Assembly: GCA_013397435.1 (NCBI GenBank)
Contig: VZRG01000352.1
Coordinates: 124,001-188,000, forward strand
DNA from: Erythrocercus mccallii
Taxonomy: Eukaryota; Chordata; Aves; Passeriformes; Dicruridae
Direction: 5' to 3'
DNA: 64,000 nucleotides
Numbering within the stretch: the first letter of the stretch is position 1; every line of letters starts with the position of its first letter. The notes under the pieces were generated by a model. It had not been told where the DNA came from and did no database searches. It saw nothing but the letters and a program-made list of their open reading frames with translations. Position numbers and translations under genes: made by a program. Shown here piece by piece: positions 1-13,381 of the stretch.

Positions 1-3000
1 TGTGTGGACTCTACAGAAAGGACACAGTTATGGAGAACTTATATTAATGCCTGTTTGACTTGGATATTCAGTAATGAAGAAAGTTCTGTGTTCTTTCTTT
101 TTACTCTGTGAATTTCACTGTGAATACATGCTGTAAGATAATACTTTTTCTTACAAGGAAGAAAAACACACAGCCAAATAAAGCCAACTGTATGGTGTTC
201 ATCCTGAGGCAGATAAAAATATGTCAGGCTAAAAAAATTTCTAATAATCAGTTAACACTTGTTAAGAAATATTACATACTCCAAGATGGATTTTCCAAAG
301 TGGTTTTCATTATTTATCAATTATCTGTAAACATGACAATTCCCTCTGGAATCTACTAATAACTGATTTCAAGCCCATCCAGAGCTTATTCTTGTCCATT
401 GCTCATCACTCATTCTTCCCTATGAAGGCTTATGCCATTTTCTGAAACTTTTTTTTTAATGGTTCCTTTAAAAGCATCAAATGAGGTATTATTTCAAATT
501 ATGATAAACTATAATTTTTAAACAAAGTATTGAGATACAATTAATACATTCAGGCAAAAAGTCATGTGGTGCTGATGGGCTGTAAATCCATATAGGAATG
601 TTTGGGTCTCTCCTACTTTCCATCCTCTTCATCTATCTACACTGATCTGACATCTCCTAGATATCTCATCTGATATTCAGGGTCAAGACTAAAGTCCTGG
701 ATAAAGGCACATGAGGCAAGACAAGGAGACAAGGACTGAAACACCTTATTCCTCATACCATGAAGGACAGGGACTGGAAAGAAGTGCAAAAGAAGTCTAC
801 TGGGACACAAAATAAGCATGAACCCCATGACAGAGTGGTAGCGTCAGTATCAATAATTTTGGTAGAAGCTGACATTATTGTAATTTATTGAAAAGTGTGG
901 TGCTATTGTGGCATGGATATATTATGCCTCACTATTTCAAATCAATATGCAGTGAGAAAATGATGTAGAAAATCTGTTTAAAAACTCACACGTCCTGGAT
1001 TCTAAGAATAAAATTCATGTTTGACAACAATACAACATGTATGGAAAGAGTTCTACTTTGGAAGTCCTGTAGGCCTGGTATGCATTGAAAAGCCAAAATA
1101 ATACCCTATCACTATGAATGGGGGTATGATTTACAAAATCATTGATTCTTTGGTGGCTTCTTTGTCATTTCTTTGTTCATTTATAAGATTTATAAGATAT
1201 AAGTTTAATTTACTAAAATGTTTCATAATAACTAGTCTAAAACCAATTTTCTATGGACGAAGCTCTGAAATCCTGTTTCCTTTTTGGGTAGTATTCCCAC
1301 TGTTTTTATTGGAACTACTCATTAAATTATGATGCATCTGGTGCAAATATGACCGAACAGAATTATATGAACACCAAGAGAAAAAAATCTGCAGGATTGG
1401 TGCAAAAGAGTGGAAAATTGTATCAGATTTTTAATGAGCCTTGACCTTGCCACAGTAATCAAGTACTGGAGGTGGTCATGACATCCATCGGTTATGGCTC
1501 TCTTGCTATGAAGGAATATTTTCAAATCAGTCAAATACAATTATATTTTATGGGTATATAAGTGCAGTAAAATGTCATTCAAAGCCGGTATCCTTCTCAT
1601 TAACACTGTTATTCTGACTAATATGACATGTGACAGCTGTGATTTGACCATTTCTGTTCAACAACTTAACTTTTGAAATTTACATCTGAATATAACCACA
1701 ATATTTCCTCATCTTTTATGCTCTTGCTGTGATTAATTTGCTGAGGCTTTTCAAATATAAAGTAACCTTAATTTGTTAGAGTAGGTTTGCATTTCTTTAA
1801 TTTATTTGAAGATTTAAATATACTAGTATGTGTTTAAATAAAATATTACAGTGTTAATTTATACTTAAGTTAGCATGCATATGTGTTCATTGGACAGTAA
1901 TGTAATAGCACTGAGCTAAATCTGAAAAATGTTTCCTTTTGGCATATTTATATAGTAGGCTTTTTTGTGTTAAAGAAACATTACTGAGTGCAATCACCTA
2001 AAAAAACCAACGTACTAAAAAGACTAAAAGCTTCTTCTGCTAAAAAGCTGAGTAACACCTGTGTTGTTTGCAATGAGATTAGAAACTCTTCATAGGGATT
2101 TTAGAAACCCTAAAAGAATGGTGTAAATGGCCACTGATGGGCTGCAGGTGCTGAAGGGTACTGCATAAGGTATGGGCTAGAGAAGGAAAGTCTGGTGGCT
2201 GGATCAGAGGGCAGAAGGAAGGCTGCTGAAAGGTGATGACTAGGCCAGGAGACATAGGATCAAAGACTACAACATGCCTAAGGTGAACACTAGTCTGGAG
2301 AGAAAGCTATCAACTAAAGCAAGGTATTTGAGGAAAATTTAGGGGTGGTGAGCAAAGCCGGACTGTTCCTAGGAGGTACTGGCTCTTACATTTGTGCCTC
2401 CTCTTGCAAAGGCTTTTATAGAGACGAGATGTGCTTGCTCTGAGTTTTAGATATCCTTGTGGACTTCCTGTAAGCATTCTCTGCCACCTTAAATTCACAT
2501 AGTTACCTAATGCTTCTCAACCTCCAATGATGAATAATATATATGTCTTATTACACTGTTGAGTTTTTAGCTCAGGGTGATATAGCATAAGCCATTTGTT
2601 TTTTGCATAATTGTGGTATGTCTGAAATAAAAAAAAAACTGTTCTGTGTGGGTATTGATAGTGGTGAGAAGATTCTTTCAAGATGTCTATGAGAAAGATT
2701 TGGCAACATCTTAATAAAACAGAATAAAAAGAGAAATACTGATAGAGAGTCAATATTCTATCCCTTCAAATGCTAGGAACCTTGTTTTCATGCAGCATCA
2801 AACAGGTCCTGGATAGATTTTTCCCATGGCATTCTGCACAAGTGTCAGCCACAGAGGGGTTCCTCCCACTTCCTATGCTGTGGTGCCTTTTATCTTGTGT
2901 AATATCCAATCCATGTATTGTCTCTTGATAGACTGGATGCTCTCTCTGATATAATACTGGTAGTGCTAGGGGCTGGCACAGGACATGCCAGCAGGTTCCC

Positions 3001-4594
3001 TTACAGTACCTGTTCATGCTAATCTAGGGTCTCCTTACACCCTCAGTACAAGGCCCAGTAGTGGCTTGCCCCAGATTACTAACTACTCAAACAGAGAGAC
3101 TTCCACAGATTTTCCACTGGATTTATCAATTGCACAAGGCCAAGCACCTTTGGTTCAATCCTTTGTAAAGGATTTTTTTATGTATTTAAGCATTTTAATT
3201 ATTTCCTGTGATGTTGCTTTCTGCAAAACTCAGCAAACAAGTTATCTCAAATAATGGAATTATAGGCCATATCTGTTATATGGGTTTGTTGGTATTGACT
3301 TACTGGCTTTTACTGACAGTGTAATTCGAGCTGCTTCACTAAAACTTGATATGAAACATTTAATGCTTCTGTGATGATGGCATTGAATTTGGTAGGAAAT
3401 TAAGTACCACACAAATTAAGAAGTGAAGCTTTCTATCTTCAGCTGACGATGCAACATAAAAGCAAAGTACTTCCTGCACCATTTATATTTAAAGACATCA
3501 GTAAGATGTATCACAGTGTTCAGATATTCCAGTAAGTTTCACATAAATGTCTTGAATGCAACATGTTAAGCATAAAAATGCTAGGCACATTTGAAAATGA
3601 AGAAGACTCAGAATCTTATCTTGGTGACTCAAAGTAAAAAAAAATCTTTTTCTTCCAAACATCCTGTTTCCCCAGTACCTGATGACTTTGGTGAGTAACT
3701 GAATAGCCCTCTCTACTGCTGGTTGTTGAACTTTGAGTATGTTTTTCCCTTTTCTAGGACCACATATATTTAAAAAGTAACTGTCTCTGCATCTTGAATA
3801 TGTGCAAGTTGGGCGTAGGCAAAGCTCCTGAGGCCTGGGTTTATCAGTGTCTCTGTTCTTTATAGTGGTTACACACAAAATCTTTCAATCATTGATAGTT
3901 CCTGTGCTTCTCGACATAAGGTTCAATTGATCTCTGCAAATGAGTCTTCTTGGGTACCTATGGGGTAGTTCACCTCCAGCCAGTGGAGGACATGTGCAGC
4001 TGTCATATTCTGACCTTGCACTCAATGGTTCATCTACTTTGGTTTCACATTTGTCTCTCTTGTCTTCCTAAAGGAAAATATAAGCCAAACACCTCTGAGA
4101 AGAAAGTTGGGTATGACATTGTCCTTGTTCCTACATTCTGTTCTTGTGCATGCCATTGGCATGAGAAATACTGAAAATGTTCATATGTAGACTACAGTGG
4201 GAACTTTTAAATAGTGCCGTGTGGTCATTGAAACAGCTAAACACCACTCTAATAAAATTGCACTTGCACTTCTTTATGTAGCAGGAATGGTGCAGCTTTT
4301 TTCAGGGGAGCAAGTATTTGTGATTTTGTACTGATTAAGTCCTCTTGGTCTTCAAAGACCATCTCTCTATCTTTGAAATTTTATGGCTGACAGAGGAATC
4401 AGTCAGACTGGAGTCTGATGGTTTCTTGGCTTTGGCTTCTTATTCCACTTTTATAGTAGTGTATTCAGGTAGTTTGGATGCTTCTTCTTTTGAGAGTTTG
4501 GGACCAGAAAATGCACTTGCTCAGGCAAGATTTGCTACTTCCTTGTTTAAATTAAACCATCTGTACACAATTCGGTGCCATGTGGTTTAGGATG
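1..4594. other. unannotated AT-rich DNA
   Basis: I see no recognisable gene or repeat here. Open frames are short (126 codons at most, at 3498-3878 on the minus strand), have no recognisable domain, and are what chance gives in DNA of this composition. A slightly more GC-rich patch at about 2100-2450 is also unassigned. Confidence 0.5.
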
Positions 4595-4683
4595 ACTGTG
4601 CTTAAGTAGGGAGGATGGACCATGTGAGCTGCTGTGGTCCCTTCCAACCTGACCTTTGTGGTTCTCAGGTTCTGTGAAAGGGT
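4595..4683 (+). mobile_element. CR1 LINE 3' tail fragment
   Basis: A short remnant of the CR1 3' untranslated end in plus orientation. The stretch around 4610-4660 follows the avian CR1 end: a gggaggatggacca block, then tggtcccttccaacctgacc, and it closes with the terminal repeat-like ggttctgtga. CR1 copies are typically 5'-truncated, so only about 90 bp survives. No target duplication is expected for CR1. Confidence 0.6.
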
Positions 4684-7600
4684 TTCCTTAGCGTTTCACT
4701 TACTGTTCTCATAATTGAAATCTAATTTGTAACCTTTTCCTGAACATCTCAACAGAATGTCAGAAAAGTAGCTAATAATATTGATAGTGTAGATATCCTG
4801 GAATTTACACAAGCAGAAAGAAAAAGATCTTCATCTTGCCTTTGTAGGAAGGCAGAAAAAATTAAAAGCGTACTCGTATTCGTCCATCGTTCTGTTGGAA
4901 TCCTGATGCCAGCAAAACCTCTGGGAAGATAAGAAAAAAACTATAGTATAGCTTAATAGGATAAAAATATTCCTCATGACCCCAACACATGATGAAATAA
5001 GAAAGGGTGCTGGCATCCTGCACGATGCCTTTTTGAAGGACCTAAGGAGTTCTTAGGTGGTGTGTGAACACTTTATGCGACGTGTGATCAATCCACCATA
5101 TATGTTCTGGGGAACTGTGGGGAGCTGTAGTGATGAAATATCATGAGAGTTTTGCAAGTGAGCAGGTATTGATACCTAAGATAAGTTACAGAAAAGGATT
5201 ATGTTTCCAAATATTGGATGGGAAAGACTGGTATATGAGGGCATCCTTGTCTCTTTCATCTCAGATGGGCACGAGAGGAAGGAAGTGGGAAGAGACAGTG
5301 GCATTATTAACTTACCAGTAAAAGTACGGTTTTCATAATTTAACTATTTTTTCCTATAGCAGCCTGGCCTTTGGTGACACCTTTAACAAGATAAATAAAT
5401 CCAATATCACTGAAAAGGTTTTCAGAGGCATATGATCTCAAAAGATCTGAAATCAGTTCTCTGTTTCAAGAAGTATTTTATTTGAGTAGAAAACATCAGG
5501 AGAAGACTGTAAATGGCAATATATCTCTTACATCATCTGGAAAATGATGTCAGAAACATACCCAGTAATGGCAGGGGAAAGTGAGTAATCTACACAATTT
5601 TGATGACACTTATAATGATGGGCTTTGGATTTATTTGTTGTTTTCCTCTCCTAATCCCCCTTTTCATCAATGCATGACTTTTTCATAACATAAGGAAAGG
5701 AGATGTGGGAAGGAGAGAAAATTCAAGGAGTACAAGGTTGACACATTTTAAGTAGCAGTTTGACCTTCTTGGCAACTGGTATTTTTTATTACAAACCAGG
5801 TAATTGTGGAGACAGCTGGGATTTTTGTCTACTTATTCTCAGATCTTTTGAGAAACATACTTAACACAAAAGAACATATAGTCTTTTCTTTTCTGAATGT
5901 TGCCCAGTGAATGTATTTTTCAGTAGAACAGTTCTGACCACTGCTGTTTCACAAAGTACTCTGTTATTTCTATAGAGATTTTCCTTTTCAGGAACTGAAG
6001 GAACCCTCATATATCCAGAAGACAGCAAAATAGATGGTATTTGATTCAGTGGAAATAAATGTATTTTTTTGTCCTATGCACAGTTAGGACCAGAAAGCCT
6101 ATTCTTTTACTGAGTTGTTTAGTCAAACATTTTGTTTTTTAGCTTCAGAAATTCCCCAAAGGACTCTGTTCTCCATTAGCTATAACGTAATGCCACTGGT
6201 GAGACTGAAAACATTATTTCTTATACAACATGATATATTGGTGGTTTTCAAATACATTTCTCACCACCACTTTTCAATGAACCCTTCATAAATCCAGCTG
6301 AGGGCAGGCAAGATCCATGTAGCTCTGAGAGAAGGGATAAACGTAATTTACTGAAGATTCATGAGCTGTTTTCTCACACTCTTCCAGCTATTATACACAA
6401 ATATAGTATACCTGATAGAACTACTCTGAACGTGAAATAACGTTTCTGCAGCAAATGCATTTAAGAAAGATCACCACTAGTCTCAAAAAAATAGAATATC
6501 CTTTTCTTATAAAATGAATATAAATTAATTTTAGCATATGAGTTTAAAATTAACTGTAAAATGACAGTTTAATTCCTTCAAAGACAACATTGTACTTCTG
6601 CCTTGCGTGATCTGTATGAGTTTGCATACATTATAAAACATTCTCTGCATACTAAAATGATTCATACAGAGTGCATGCAAAGCAGATAAGATTTGGAGAA
6701 ACTGGAACAACAGATATTTTTCCACTGATTTTAGTAATTTAAATCTGCAAGTTTTTGCATCTTTGTATCCAGGAGTTGCTTTCTCTTTTTTTCCCTTCTC
6801 CATTGAATGCCTTGGCTTTTAGGCTGCAGCAGAAAACTATACAGGAACAGCAGCAGCTGTATTCACTTTCATTAAGCACCCAGCTCTTGTTGCTCTCCTC
6901 ATCCTTGCAAGGCAAACCATGCCCATATCCATACTCTTGTAACCAGTGGTAACCAGATTCTTGAGAAAGAAGCATGTCTATGCCCTTCCTCACTTGGACC
7001 TATCCTGCCTGACAGTCTTTGCCTTAAGAAATGTATGTAACAGACCATCTAGCCAGGAAAGCTGCAGCATCCCTGGCAGTCAAGCAGGTTGGAGTAATTT
7101 TCTTCTTTCTCTCTATTATAGAGAATAGAGGCAGGAGACAATTTGTCAAAGTGTGATATTCCCATGTTTTGCCATTAAGCCTGCTGAGTTGCTCTAGTAC
7201 TGAGGACAAAGAAATTTCCCACACTTGTTTGCTTGAAAATCCATGGTAAACTATTTAAAATGGAGAAGCAAAATTTTTTTGTTGTTGTAGTATATTTGTT
7301 AGCTATACTACTGGAAATCATTTAAAACCTTCCCATATACAATTCAGAATTGCTGCCTCATATATAATCTTAAAATTAGTGTTCTAAAAATCAAGAATGT
7401 AAATGCAGTTTATGACTAGGGCAAGTCTTTGCCTTGTCTATTCACTGCCACCCCAGGAAAGCTCAAACATACAATATCTTCTAAAGCTGAGAAAGAATTT
7501 AACTATCAGAAGCCCATTTTTCCATCTTTGTTTGCATTTGCCAGGCTACTCAGAGAGAGGAAAAAAGCAGACCTATCTCTTCTCACTGAGCCATGAAGTC

Positions 7601-9760
7601 TTCAATTCAAGGGGCTACTCTACTCCTAAGTGATTTTAACAGTAGAAATACCTTGTGCATAACAAATACATTGAACATTGTATTAGAAAATTTATCTCAA
7701 AATTATTTATGAGGTAAAAATGAATCAGTCATCCTCTTCTTACTTTTGACTTTACATCACCAAATATATGAGTCTGTCCACTGTTTCTTATCATTACACT
7801 TTCCTTGCAATGTTCATTTCAAGAGTATCAGATTTCAAGAGAGTAGATAGTGAGGAATTATATTAAAACAAATCAATCTGGATGATGAGTAGATAAGTCT
7901 TGATGAGAGCATATTTAGGGATTTAAAACTATATTATTTATGTGAAGGTTGGGCCAGGAACAGTGTTCTATGAAATTGTGATCTCAGCATAACATAAAGC
8001 AAACAAGATTTTCAAGTAGATTAAGAGTACTCAAGTAGTCTGAGCAGAGAGCTATAACAAATATTGACTACCAAACCAAAGAGAGGAATGCAGTGAGCTA
8101 CATGAGACGGGTTCATCCCTGTCTATATTTATTTTATGTATCCCTTGCAATTGAAAATAATGAAAGAAATGTGACTTTATAAATAAGGAAATGAGAATAT
8201 TAGCCTTGCTAAGTGGCTGCCGAAGAGCTCTGCTATAACTTTATATCCTAGAGTGGAAAAGATTTCTTTTCTTCTCTTCAGTCCCCTGAGGAACTGTCTG
8301 CCCTGCTTTCTCATTCCAGTGCTCAGCCCTGTGACTCAGGCTGTGCTGCAAGATAACTCCTTGACCCCACAAGGCTGGATAATACTCCTTATACATGCTG
8401 CACTGTTTCAGTCCTCCTAACATGAAATGATAGCACCTAAGGGGATGAAGGGTGTTGTTATCAAGTTAAGTTTCTTTAACAAGCCAATGGTCCAATCCAA
8501 TATAAAAATCAATTTTTCAGAGCTTCACAATGAAGAAGCATAATGCATTTTTATTGGATCTAGCCCTGAGCTATCTTGTCAAAAGTTAGCAAAATATTGT
8601 TCAAAACCTCTTATCAAATCAGGGGCTTCCAAGCTTTCCTTGAAGAAGAACGCAAAGCATAATAAATCTGTGAAAGAATAAAAAAAGTGAGTTGTGCTGG
8701 GTGACAGAAATTGGTTATGCATTATCTAGGTTGTCAGCTTTCTGGAAGGGATAACTTAATAAGTTTGGGGTTGGTTTTTTTTTGTTTTAAAGTTTGTTGA
8801 AAATTCAGGTTCACTGACAGAGATGGATGCAAATGATACTGGAAACTAATGATATATAAATGACCTTGTGATTTTCACAAATGAGGACAGTTTTCCCAGT
8901 CAGGAGAGTTCTAGGTCACTAATTGCTATAGATTAGGGCACTATTCCCCTTCTTTCACTTCAGAATACTGCACAAGAGAAACTTCTGAATTTTAGTAAAT
9001 ATTTATGCTGGAGGGAAGGAGTAAAAGGTTTTTTAATAATTTAGCTTGGAGATAGGTTAATCGTATTATGATACTCATCACTCATATTATTTTAACATCA
9101 TCCTAATCAGGAAGAGGATAAAACCTAAATTCTCACTATCAAACCTCCTTCTTTCATTACTACTATGTTGTAAATTAGTTATTTGATTATGATCTACATT
9201 TTAGACATTCTTCTCCATTTTTTTTATTTAGATATAGTTCGAGTAACACTTAACTGCTATCCAAAGCATAGGATTTGTTTCAGTGTATTCTGCCAATTAT
9301 TCTTATACCCATCCTTTTGCATGCATTAAATGACCATCACTGAAATGTAGATGAAGACCAGTGTAGTGATCCTAAGTGTAGGACTCTTATATGTCCTGAG
9401 TTTCCTGTGTTTGTCTTTCTATCAGTAACAGTCTTATCCCTATTTTGACTTTTTCATCAGATAATTGATCATTGAAATGGTAACATAACTTAAAACTTGG
9501 GAGTTTAATGGAACATCATGAGATGATTTTCTTTGGAGAGCAAAGACATACTCTGGGCTGGATTAGATACATACAAAGACATTCAATTAGAGAGTAGGGG
9601 TAAAACCCAGGTGAAAATTTATTTCAAAGCATTTTGTTTTTCCTCAAGCCAGAGAGGATTAGATCATTACTTTGGTTTTCTGTTGAACTCAGAGAGAAAG
9701 AGCTGAACTTACTTCAATGGTGTCTAATCCTGAAAACTATCAGAAGAAATTACTCATTTC
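4684..9760. other. unannotated AT-rich DNA
   Basis: No gene or repeat family could be recognised. Patches with higher GC (about 6740-7130 and 8240-8420) carry overlapping short open frames on both strands but no domain, splice pattern or repeat signature that I can name. Confidence 0.5.
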
Positions 9761-9837
9761 AATGCTACAGATATCCAGAGGAGACACTTTAGTGTCTCTT
9801 TCTGGATATCTGTAGCATTCAAAAGTGAATGCTACAG
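9761..9837. repeat. three-armed alternating palindrome
   Basis: Arm 1 (9761-9788) and arm 2 (9791-9819) are reverse complements. There are 19 paired bases (9761-9779 with 9801-9819), a small asymmetric bulge (9780 against 9799-9800), then 8 paired bases (9781-9788 with 9791-9798) closing on a 2-base loop. A third arm at 9827-9837 repeats the outer part of arm 1 (GAATGCTACAG), so arm 2 can pair with it instead (9810-9820 with 9827-9837, 6-base loop). The stem is nearly perfect, suggesting recent origin or maintenance. The 2-base loop argues against a normal microRNA precursor. No protein is encoded. Confidence 0.9.
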
Positions 9838-11737
9838 TGAAATCCCTCACAGACTCTCCTTCCATTGTAGGAGTTTAAGAATTATCTTAGCTTGATTCAG
9901 ACTAGGCTTTTACATGCACAATTTTTGTCTTCACCAGCAGGGAAAAAAGGAATATATTATTTGGTAGATATTTTCTATTTTCTATTTAGCCAAGTTTGGC
10001 TTAATAATTCAAAAATACCTCTCATGGAGGTATTTTCTCTATTCCATATTCATTAAGACACATTATCCTAAGGTTTTCTTCAATTAATAATTTTCAGCAA
10101 TTAAGGCATAACTGTAGCTATAAGTCACTCTGCTGTCACTGCAACAATTTCAGAAAGCCTGGCATGACACCCTGTAAACATACTGGGTAATCAGAGCTGG
10201 AGAACCACACCTGCATCATTTTAGTTGCATATCTATTATGAATTTTACAATGGTGCTGATTTTGGCTGAATAATATCTTTCAAAGTTTCATATAAATATA
10301 CCATGTTTTTATTTCTGTTTTATAGCACCATTGTATCTCAGTCCTCATTATTTATTTCCCAGATGTATCTTAGTTTTCAGAAATTATGTCTTTCCCTTCT
10401 TCTTTTTAAAAAGAAACCCAACTATACAGTTTTAGGGTGAGGTCCCTCAACCTGTCATTCAAACATGAAATCTGATTACCTTTGGTGAGATTCCATGTGT
10501 GAGCTCAAAATCCTGAGCAAGCTTTGACCAAATGTTTGAGGTATATTTCCCCAGAGAGATGTCTGTGGAGATATAGATGTTTGCCAGGTATACATAAAAT
10601 AAATGTTTGTGGAGATACAGAAGACACAAATCTTTAACTGAAGGATTTTCAATCCTTCCTCTGTTAGAAAGTGTATATCTTTGTCTTCTTGATTGACTAG
10701 AAATTACTAAATCTTTTTTTTAATCATTAATTCCACTTAATCTTCAACAACACATAAGGTATTTGAAATTACAGATTTTTAAAAAATTCTTCTGCACTTG
10801 CAAAAAGGTCAGTAATCTGGATTCTTCATCTGGACTTCCTGAAAGAGTTTTAGATCTCCATACATTTCTGCTTTTAAAAATCAAGATTACTTGCTCAGTC
10901 TGTGAGGACCATTAGCTTTTCATGGTTATGTATTCTCCCATTTATGTGCAGTATTTTTCCCACATTCTGCAGTTTACTGATAAATGAACTTTTGTACTGT
11001 CATAGCAAGCTTGTTAAAATAACAAGGAGTTCTTGTAAGCAATGCCAAACTAAGATGCAAGTCACAAACGTGCATGAAAAACATTAAAAAATAACTTTTG
11101 CGGGTTTTTTTGGTGGGAGGAGGGGCAGGTTTGTGCAACCAGATATCTTTGAAGTTACTAACTGGTTAAAATGAGAAAAAAATGGTTTCAGGAAAAGATG
11201 ACAATATCCTGCCTGGATTTCAGATTTTCCTTACATCAATGAGCTGACAGTTATAAATACATATTAATTTGGCTCATTCTGGCCTGGGACATTCACCCAA
11301 ATGCCGTTCTTCATCAGATGAAGAGACATGACAAAATGTTAGATTTTTTACTTTCTCATATTTAGTATATGCTTGAAGGTTTTTGGAATAACACCAGTGC
11401 CTGCTTAATTATCAAAGAGAGAAATTATATTAAGTATATTAAATATATTAAGTATCAAACAATATCAAAGCAGTGATTTCCCAGTTTCTCCAAAGCAGAT
11501 AGCCTAGCATTTCTGATACTATTTACCTTCTCAAAAATAAGGACAATACAAGAAAAAAGTATGTTTTCTTATATACATGATCATCCAGTAGAGGAACATA
11601 AAATCCTATTTTTACTTGGACAAACATTTGTCCCCTTAATATCATTCAGTACTAAAAAATTGAAGTGTTTGAATTACACAAAACAAGTTTTGATGAGCTA
11701 TTGCTAGGCAAGGGTCAAGAGTTTGAAAAGAATGATC
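9838..11737. other. unannotated AT-rich DNA with small hairpins
   Basis: No gene recognised. Two small perfect hairpins lie close together: 9989-10000 (GCCAA / TTGGC, 2-base loop) and 10012-10036 (AAAATACCTC / GAGGTATTTT, 5-base loop). Three near-identical 9-bp units (atattaagt type) sit in tandem at 11427-11453. Confidence 0.5.
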
Positions 11738-11803
11738 ATTGGTGACTAGAACTAGATCATCTCTGAAGTCCCTTCCAGCCCAAATCATTCTATGATTCTG
11801 TTC
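11738..11803 (+). mobile_element. CR1 LINE 3' tail fragment
   Basis: A plus-strand CR1 end of about 65 bp. It contains the characteristic actagatcatctctgaagt then cccttccagcccaaatcatt, and ends in the CR1 terminal octamer pattern attctatgattctg (about 11787-11800). Everything upstream of the 3' untranslated region is lost, as is usual for this family. Confidence 0.8.
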
Positions 11804-13338
11804 TTCAAGGGGTTTAAGAAATCTGTAACTTTACTCATTAGCACTGCCTATTAAGAGGATATAGGAACTGTTACATAAAACCTCTTTCTGTACATATTGT
11901 TCCCGATTAAACATATGTATTTTCTAGAACTTGTACTATTTGATTCATTTTGAGTGTTGTGTTGATATCACGAAGCTCAGTCAGAGCAAAGAATAGATGT
12001 GCTCTCCTTTCCCAGACTAGGATATATAGGGTGGTTATTTCCCCAAGAGAGAAATTTGCAGCCCTAAAACTGCATTGTGATTTTCACAGGCATATACTGC
12101 TGCCTTTGGATGCGATCTATCACCATCAGAAAATTTCTGTATAGGGTCAGCAATTATTTCTTCTATTCAGTGAAGACCTGTTGACTGGAAAAAAAGAGAT
12201 CTAGGCTAAGAAGGAAAAACATAAAGAGAAAAAAAATGTGTAGTAATTTTATTTTTACCTGCTTCTAGATTTATTTGTTCACACTCTGCCAGCAGATTCC
12301 ATGAATTAAGAAACATAATTTCCTTGCACTTTGTGAAGCTAGATCTTTTAACTGTGGAAATAGGATCCAAATATTTTAATAACTTACCCCTGAGTAATTT
12401 GAAATACAATTTTGATAAGCTTTAGAAAGCATAATATTGTCTATTTTCATGTTCTATAAAAGTCTCAAAAGTGGCAGGATCAATTAGGTTTGATTTCCAT
12501 ACCAATCAGTCCAGATGGTTCCTATTATTGAATTGAATTTTTCAAAACCATAATTCACATTTTGTGAAAGGTACAGATAAAAGATGCAGAACTACTTTTT
12601 TTGCAGAATAATCAGAGCTGTATCCCAGTCTAAGCTCACCTTTCTCCAGACTTGGAAACAACTTAGGAAAGTACAATGTACTATTTCAGGAAAAGGGGAA
12701 AACAGGCTATGTTGCGTTCTTTTCAGGGGAGGTAGGAAAGTCTTTGCTTAATGTCCTAAGAGGTTTACATGGTATCTTATTCAAAGATACTAGAAATTAT
12801 GTTGGTTTTAAAAAGTGTTTGTTACTTACTTCTCTGTGTATAAGCCATTAGTAGCACTTCAAACGCATTTATAGCTGAACATCATCTACAGTCTGTTGTA
12901 TATCAGAGCAAAACAATTAGAAAAAACTGTTTATAGACAATGTTAATTTTGAAGGTAGTGCAATCAACTATACTCAACTACCCCCCACAATCAACTATGC
13001 TCATATAATTCACCTAAACAGCAATTAATAATAATCCTTTGCACCTGTTAAGAAAAAAATTAAGCAGTTCTGGCTCCTCAGTGCTTCAAACATCTGAGAA
13101 CTGTGTATCTTTTCCTTATATCATGTAATGTATCTAGGGTCCATAAATAATGCAGATTTCAGCCTGCATAAGATGCATAAGGTTGTAAGCATCAGTTTGA
13201 TCCAGGACTACCGTTGCAATATTTATTGCACTTACTACCATGCCCCTTGAGTAATAAGAATTTCAAAAAGATATATACATTTATGCATGTATACAAACTT
13301 TATATAGATGCATATCACATCTTTACATAGATTGCCCT

Positions 13339-13381
13339 TATATATATATATTTAATATAAATCTTATATATATATATATAC
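13339..13381. repeat. TA-rich microsatellite
   Basis: Two runs of TA dinucleotides (about 13339-13350 and 13364-13381), separated by an AT-only spacer. This is a simple sequence repeat with no coding content. Confidence 0.9.

Noticed and set aside
3498..3878. 126-codon minus-strand open frame
   Set aside because: No recognisable motif, no transposon or gene context, and length within the chance range for AT-rich vertebrate DNA.
9761..9819. microRNA precursor
   Set aside because: The loop is only 2 bases and the stem nearly perfect, unlike normal pre-microRNAs; no other support from sequence.
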